From: Sphingomonas sp. | Lineage (GTDB): Bacteria > Pseudomonadota > Alphaproteobacteria > Sphingomonadales > Sphingomonadaceae | DNA: 9,516 nucleotides | Assembly (NCBI GenBank): GCA_030146605.1 | Contig: JASLBO010000172.1 | Coordinates: 1-9,516 of the forward strand | Reading direction: 5' to 3' | Shown: positions 7,171-9,516 of the stretch, piece after piece | Layout of the letters: the number at the start of each line of letters is the position of its first letter | Position numbering within the stretch: position 1 is the first letter of the stretch | Notes under the pieces: generated by a model | Told to the model about the DNA's origin: nothing | Seen by the model: the letters and a program-made list of their open reading frames with translations, nothing else | Databases searched by the model: none | Position numbers and translations under genes: made by a program

Positions 7171-8352
7171 GCGGACAGTCGCCTGGCCCGAGGCCGGCTC
7201 CTGCGTCGGAGCTGTCGGTGCGGCCTGTTTGGTCGGATCGGCCTTGATCACGCCCTTCACCGGCGAGACCGGCGCACCGGGCTGCAGCCGGCCGACGCCG
7301 GTGATGACCACGCGGTCGGTCGGCGCGAGGCCGTCGCGGATGATGCGCAGTCCTTCCACCGTCGCGCCGACTTCCACCGGGCGCGGCATTGCCTTGTTGT
7401 CGTTGCCGACGACATAGACGAGGCGGCGGGTCTGATCGGTGACGATCGCCTCGTCGGGGACCAGCATCGCCTTGTAGGTGCCCGAGCCGAGCAGCCGCGC
7501 GCGGCCGAACATGCCGGGGGTGAGGAAGCGGTTCGGGTTCTGCACCACGGCATGCGCGCGGATCGTGCCCGAATTCGGATCGACGGTGTTGTCGAGGAAT
7601 TCCATCCGGCCGAGCCAGCGATATTCGCTTTCGTCGGCGAGCTGGATCTGGACCGGATTGGCGGTGGTGCGCGAGGAGCCGCGCTCGCCGCGCTGATCCT
7701 GGCGCAGATTCTTGAGGTAGAAGCTCTCGGCCCCCTCGAACTCGAACCAGATCGGGTCGAGCGAGACGATGCGGGTGAGGATGGTCTGGCCGTCGGCGAC
7801 CGAATCGCCGATGCTCACCTTGCGGTCCGACATGCGGCCGCTGAACGGCGCGCGGACGGTGGTGAAGCTGAGATTGAGCTGGGCGTTGTCGATCGCGGCG
7901 CGCGCGGCGGCGAGATCGGCGGCGGCGGTGCGCTCGGTGGCGATGTTCGCCTCGAGCTCCTCGGTGCTCACTGCCTGCGCGGTGGCGAGCCTGCGGCTGC
8001 GCGCGGTGACCTGGCGGGCGTTCGACAGCGCGGCGCTGGCGCGGGTCGCCTGCGCCTGCGCCTGGGCGAGCGCGGCGCGATAGGGGCGGGGATCGATCGT
8101 GAACAAGGGCGCGCCCTGGCGGACGTCCTGACCGTCGCGGAAGTGGACCGCAGTCACCACGCCGTTGACTCGCGGACGAATCTCGACGTCCTGCGGCGCA
8201 ACGAAGCGACCGGTATAATCGTCCCAGTCGACCACGTCGCGCTGGACGGGCGTGGCGACGGTCACCTGTGGCGGGGGCGGGGCAGGCGGCGCCTGTTCTC
8301 CGCCGCATCCGGCAAGCAACGACAATCCCATAATTCCGAGCACGAGCCGCAC
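7168..8352 (-). CDS. RND efflux periplasmic adaptor (membrane fusion protein) lipoprotein, MexE/AcrA-like
   Basis: From the GTG at 8350-8352 the protein has 394 aa, a normal adaptor length. It bridges the RND transporter and the outer-membrane channel. LLAGC at residues 12-16 is a lipobox, so the mature protein is probably anchored to the inner membrane through Cys16; a proline-rich tether (APPAPPPPQ) follows. Domains in order: barrel-sandwich (lipoyl-like) halves at about 45-90 (YTGRFVAPQDVEIRPRVNG) and 160-190 (VRAPFSGRMSDRKVSIGD), a helical hairpin of about 90-158 rich in Ala, Gln and Arg, a beta-barrel at about 195-290, and a membrane-proximal domain at about 290-365. The GTG is chosen because AAGGGG lies 6 nt upstream and the lipobox then falls 16 residues in. 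The frame stays open to an ATG at 8461-8463, which would add 37 basic residues ahead of the signal and cross the promoter region, so it is unlikely. First gene of the pump operon. Confidence 0.93.
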   Translation of the reverse strand: MRLVLGIMGLSLLAGCGGEQAPPAPPPPQVTVATPVQRDVVDWDDYTGRFVAPQDVEIRPRVNGVVTAVHFRDGQDVRQGAPLFTIDPRPYRAALAQAQAQATRASAALSNARQVTARSRRLATAQAVSTEELEANIATERTAAADLAAARAAIDNAQLNLSFTTVRAPFSGRMSDRKVSIGDSVADGQTILTRIVSLDPIWFEFEGAESFYLKNLRQDQRGERGSSRTTANPVQIQLADESEYRWLGRMEFLDNTVDPNSGTIRAHAVVQNPNRFLTPGMFGRARLLGSGTYKAMLVPDEAIVTDQTRRLVYVVGNDNKAMPRPVEVGATVEGLRIIRDGLAPTDRVVITGVGRLQPGAPVSPVKGVIKADPTKQAAPTAPTQEPASGQATVR

Positions 8353-8358
8353 AGGCTT

Positions 8359-8364
8359 CCCCTT
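8359..8364 (-). promoter_or_regulatory. Shine-Dalgarno deciding the GTG start of the adaptor gene
   Basis: Read leftward this is AAGGGG, 6 nt before GTG at 8350-8352. It supports the short, lipobox-bearing N-terminus over the upstream in-frame ATG at 8461-8463. Confidence 0.65.
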
Positions 8365-8413
8365 TCTGCGGTGCAGCAAGTAGCGCCGCCAGCCGAGGTT
8401 GCAAGCAGATTCG

Positions 8414-8429
8414 TACCTATCGGTAGGAA
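8414..8429. promoter_or_regulatory. Imperfect dyad, candidate repressor operator
   Basis: TACCTATCGGTAGGAA is a 16-bp dyad centred between 8421 and 8422. Six of eight base pairs match symmetrically (outer T/A, then CCTA against TAGG, plus the central CG); the mismatched pairs are 8415/8428 and 8420/8423. The size and spacing resemble operators of TetR-type efflux repressors. The site is 61 bp upstream of the adaptor start. The repressor identity is inference; no cognate gene is visible. Confidence 0.4.
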
Positions 8430-8523
8430 TTGACGGGGCTGCCGCACGACGGCGTTTCGACAATCGATGTTGCGGTAAGCGGGGTCGTGCGTTCAGCTGT
8501 TCAGACCTTCAGGACAGGCCGAT

Positions 8524-9198
8524 ATGAAGCCGCTAACCGACGCCCATCTCGCCATTCTTCGCCGCCATATGGTCGAGGTCATCGATATCGAATTCGACCT
8601 GCTGCGCGAGGAAATCGGCAGGCCTGCCCCGGCTGCGCGCGTCCGCGATGCGTTTCTTGCAGTGCCGCGACATTTGTTCGTGCCTTCGCAATTCGCACCC
8701 CTGGCCTATCAGAACAGCCCGCTGCCGATCGGCTTCGACAAGACGATCTCGCAGCCCTTCATGGCGGCGCTGATGACCGAATTGCTCGACCTGCGTCCGG
8801 AGGAGAACGTGCTCGAGATCGGGACCGGCCTCGGCTACCAGACCGCAATCCTTGCGCAGCTGGCGGCGCAGGTGTGGAGCGTCGAGGTGGTCGAGGAATT
8901 CGGCGCCGTGGCCGACGCGCGGCTGATCCAGCTGGGCCACGACAACGTCGCGGTGCGCATCGGCGACGGTTCCCGCGGCTGGGCCGAGGCGGCGCCGTTC
9001 GACGCGATCCTCGTTTCCGCAGCGGCGAAGACGCTGCCGGAAGCGCTGGTCGCGCAGCTCGCGCCCGGGGGCGGCCGCATCGTCATCCCTGTGGGCGAGC
9101 CGGGGGCGCAGCGGCTGGTGCGCGGCGTGCGCCACGGCGACGAATTGACGTTGCGCGAAGTGATGGCGGTGCAGTTCACCGAGCTCGAGACGGTGTAG
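8524..9198 (+). CDS. pcm: Protein-L-isoaspartate O-methyltransferase family protein (PCMT)
   Basis: This 224-aa cytoplasmic enzyme is predicted to use S-adenosylmethionine to methylate L-isoaspartyl residues in damaged proteins, starting their repair. The SAM-binding fold is clear: motif I VLEIGTGLGYQ (96-106), the acidic end of beta2 EVVEEF (121-126), GDGSRGW (147-153), APFDAILVSAAA (157-168) and GGGRIVIPVG (182-191). The PCMT-specific N-terminal signatures VPRHLFVP (47-54) and ISQPFMAALMTELL (75-88) are also present, so the protein-repair family fits better than a generic methyltransferase. Length is typical (205-225 aa). ATG at 8524 has AGGA at 8511-8514, 9 nt upstream. The usual VTAAP-like segment reads VSAAA here, a common variant. 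The gene is divergent from the pump operon with no functional link visible. Confidence 0.9.
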   Translation: MKPLTDAHLAILRRHMVEVIDIEFDLLREEIGRPAPAARVRDAFLAVPRHLFVPSQFAPLAYQNSPLPIGFDKTISQPFMAALMTELLDLRPEENVLEIGTGLGYQTAILAQLAAQVWSVEVVEEFGAVADARLIQLGHDNVAVRIGDGSRGWAEAAPFDAILVSAAAKTLPEALVAQLAPGGGRIVIPVGEPGAQRLVRGVRHGDELTLREVMAVQFTELETV

Positions 9199-9250
9199 AA
9201 ACAAGTCATCGCTTGACACTGGCGGCCCGGACGGGCGTTGAGGCGAGGCT
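9199..9250. promoter_or_regulatory. Intergenic gap with a consensus -35-like TTGACA
   Basis: The 52-bp gap contains a perfect TTGACA at 9213-9218, but the hexamer 17 bp later (CGTTGA, 9236-9241) is a poor -10 and lies only about 10 bp before the next ATG. A short GCCC/GGGC stem (9225-9228 with 9233-9236) has no T-tract, so no terminator is called. GAGG at 9240-9243, 7 nt before the ATG at 9251, is a reasonable Shine-Dalgarno. Confidence 0.3.
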
Positions 9251-9516
9251 ATGGCAAAATCGGCAACCGACCTGATGCAGGAGATTCTGTTCTCCACCGT
9301 CCTCGATTCCATCGTGGCGCTGAAGGACGCGGCGAACGGGCTTCCCAACCCGTTGCTGCGCGAGCTCAACAGCATCCATCCGAACATCACCTTCGCCGAT
9401 TTGCCGAAGGAAGTGCAGGGCGCGATTGCCACCAATGTGCGCTCGGCGTTCACCCGGCTGCTCAAGGAAGGCTATTCGGTCGCGCCGGGCGGCACCGAGC
9501 CGCGGCGTGCCCCGCC
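9251..9516 (+). CDS. Small protein of unknown function (3' end missing)
   Basis: ATG at 9251 opens a frame that stays open to the window edge, giving 88 residues. It starts MAKSATDLMQEILFSTVLDS and continues with several short probable helices (IVALKDAANGLPNPLLREL, then LPKEVQGAIATNVRSAF). No signal peptide, transmembrane helix, cysteine cluster or catalytic motif is visible, and the end becomes Gly/Pro/Arg-rich (SVAPGGTEPRRAP). Composition and codon use match the neighbouring real genes, and GAGG lies 7 nt upstream of the ATG, so I believe it is a real coding start. I do not recognise the family. It sits 52 bp after the methyltransferase gene on the same strand and could be co-transcribed. 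Confidence 0.65.
   Translation, partial: MAKSATDLMQEILFSTVLDSIVALKDAANGLPNPLLRELNSIHPNITFADLPKEVQGAIATNVRSAFTRLLKEGYSVAPGGTEPRRAP

Larger units (their letters stand above)
8353..8523. promoter_or_regulatory. Divergent promoter region between pump operon and methyltransferase gene
   Basis: These 171 bp lie between two outward-reading genes and must hold the pump operon promoter and probably that of the methyltransferase gene. Visible elements are the dyad at 8414-8429 and a TTGACG (8430-8435) that could be a rightward -35 box, though the -10 position 17 bp later (CGTTTC) is poor. For the leftward promoter the best I can find is TTGCAA (8399-8404) with TACTTG 16 bp downstream, which is weak. 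No regulator gene is adjacent on either side within the window. Confidence 0.5.

Noticed and set aside
4021..8433. A 1470-codon open frame antisense to the RND transporter and adaptor genes.
   Set aside because: Its product is dominated by Arg, His, Asp, Glu and Gly with no domain pattern, and it runs through two real genes and their junction. Stop-free antisense frames are expected where GC-rich codons avoid TTA, CTA and TCA.
8426..8456. A GGAA...CGTT pair as a general-stress (EcfG-type) sigma factor promoter.
   Set aside because: The spacing between the two elements is about 22 bp rather than the expected 16-17, and the -35 reads GGAAT instead of GGAAC.
1..9516. tRNA or rRNA genes, CRISPR repeats, insertion-sequence ends, riboswitches or phage genes.
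   Set aside because: None was seen. Nearly all of the window is covered by recognisable genes, and the gaps are at most 171 bp.

Overview
The window is GC-rich chromosomal DNA with strongly GC-biased third codon positions. The gene content (a MexF/AcrB-type RND pump with a NodT-family outer-membrane lipoprotein, a stand-alone TonB C-terminal-domain protein, a xyloglucan-type GH31 enzyme and a short PCMT-family methyltransferase) fits an alphaproteobacterium, most likely a sphingomonad. That assignment is inferred from family resemblance only. I see no tRNA, rRNA, insertion sequence, CRISPR array, phage gene or integration site.

Layout from left to right. (1) The 3' part of a GH31 alpha-xylosidase/alpha-glucosidase gene runs rightward from the window edge to 1790. 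(2) A 30-bp convergent gap separates it from a leftward block ending at 1821. (3) Read in its own direction, that block starts near 8352 with a periplasmic adaptor lipoprotein (8352-7168), followed by an HAE1-type RND inner-membrane transporter (7155-3964) and an outer-membrane efflux lipoprotein (3967-2531). After an 83-86-bp gap comes a small exported protein with a TonB C-terminal-like domain (2444-1821). (4) A divergent intergenic region of 171 bp (8353-8523) carries an imperfect dyad that could be a repressor operator. (5) Rightward from there lie a protein-L-isoaspartate O-methyltransferase-family gene (8524-9198) and the start of a small unrecognised gene (9251 to the window edge).

How the genes work together: the adaptor, the RND pump and the outer-membrane channel are a complete tripartite drug/solvent efflux system. 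They are tightly packed: a 12-bp gap with the downstream Shine-Dalgarno touching the upstream stop codon, then a 4-bp ATGA stop/start overlap, so they are very probably one translationally coupled operon. The TonB-like gene may be a fourth, looser member. The GH31 gene looks like the edge of a separate hemicellulose (xyloglucan) utilisation region. The methyltransferase is a protein-repair enzyme with no obvious link to the pump beyond sharing its divergent promoter region.

Most of the window is ordinary. The less expected items are a duplicated, cysteine-paired TonB-C-like fold in the small exported protein, the dyad in the pump promoter region with no regulator gene nearby, and the uncharacterised small gene at the right edge.
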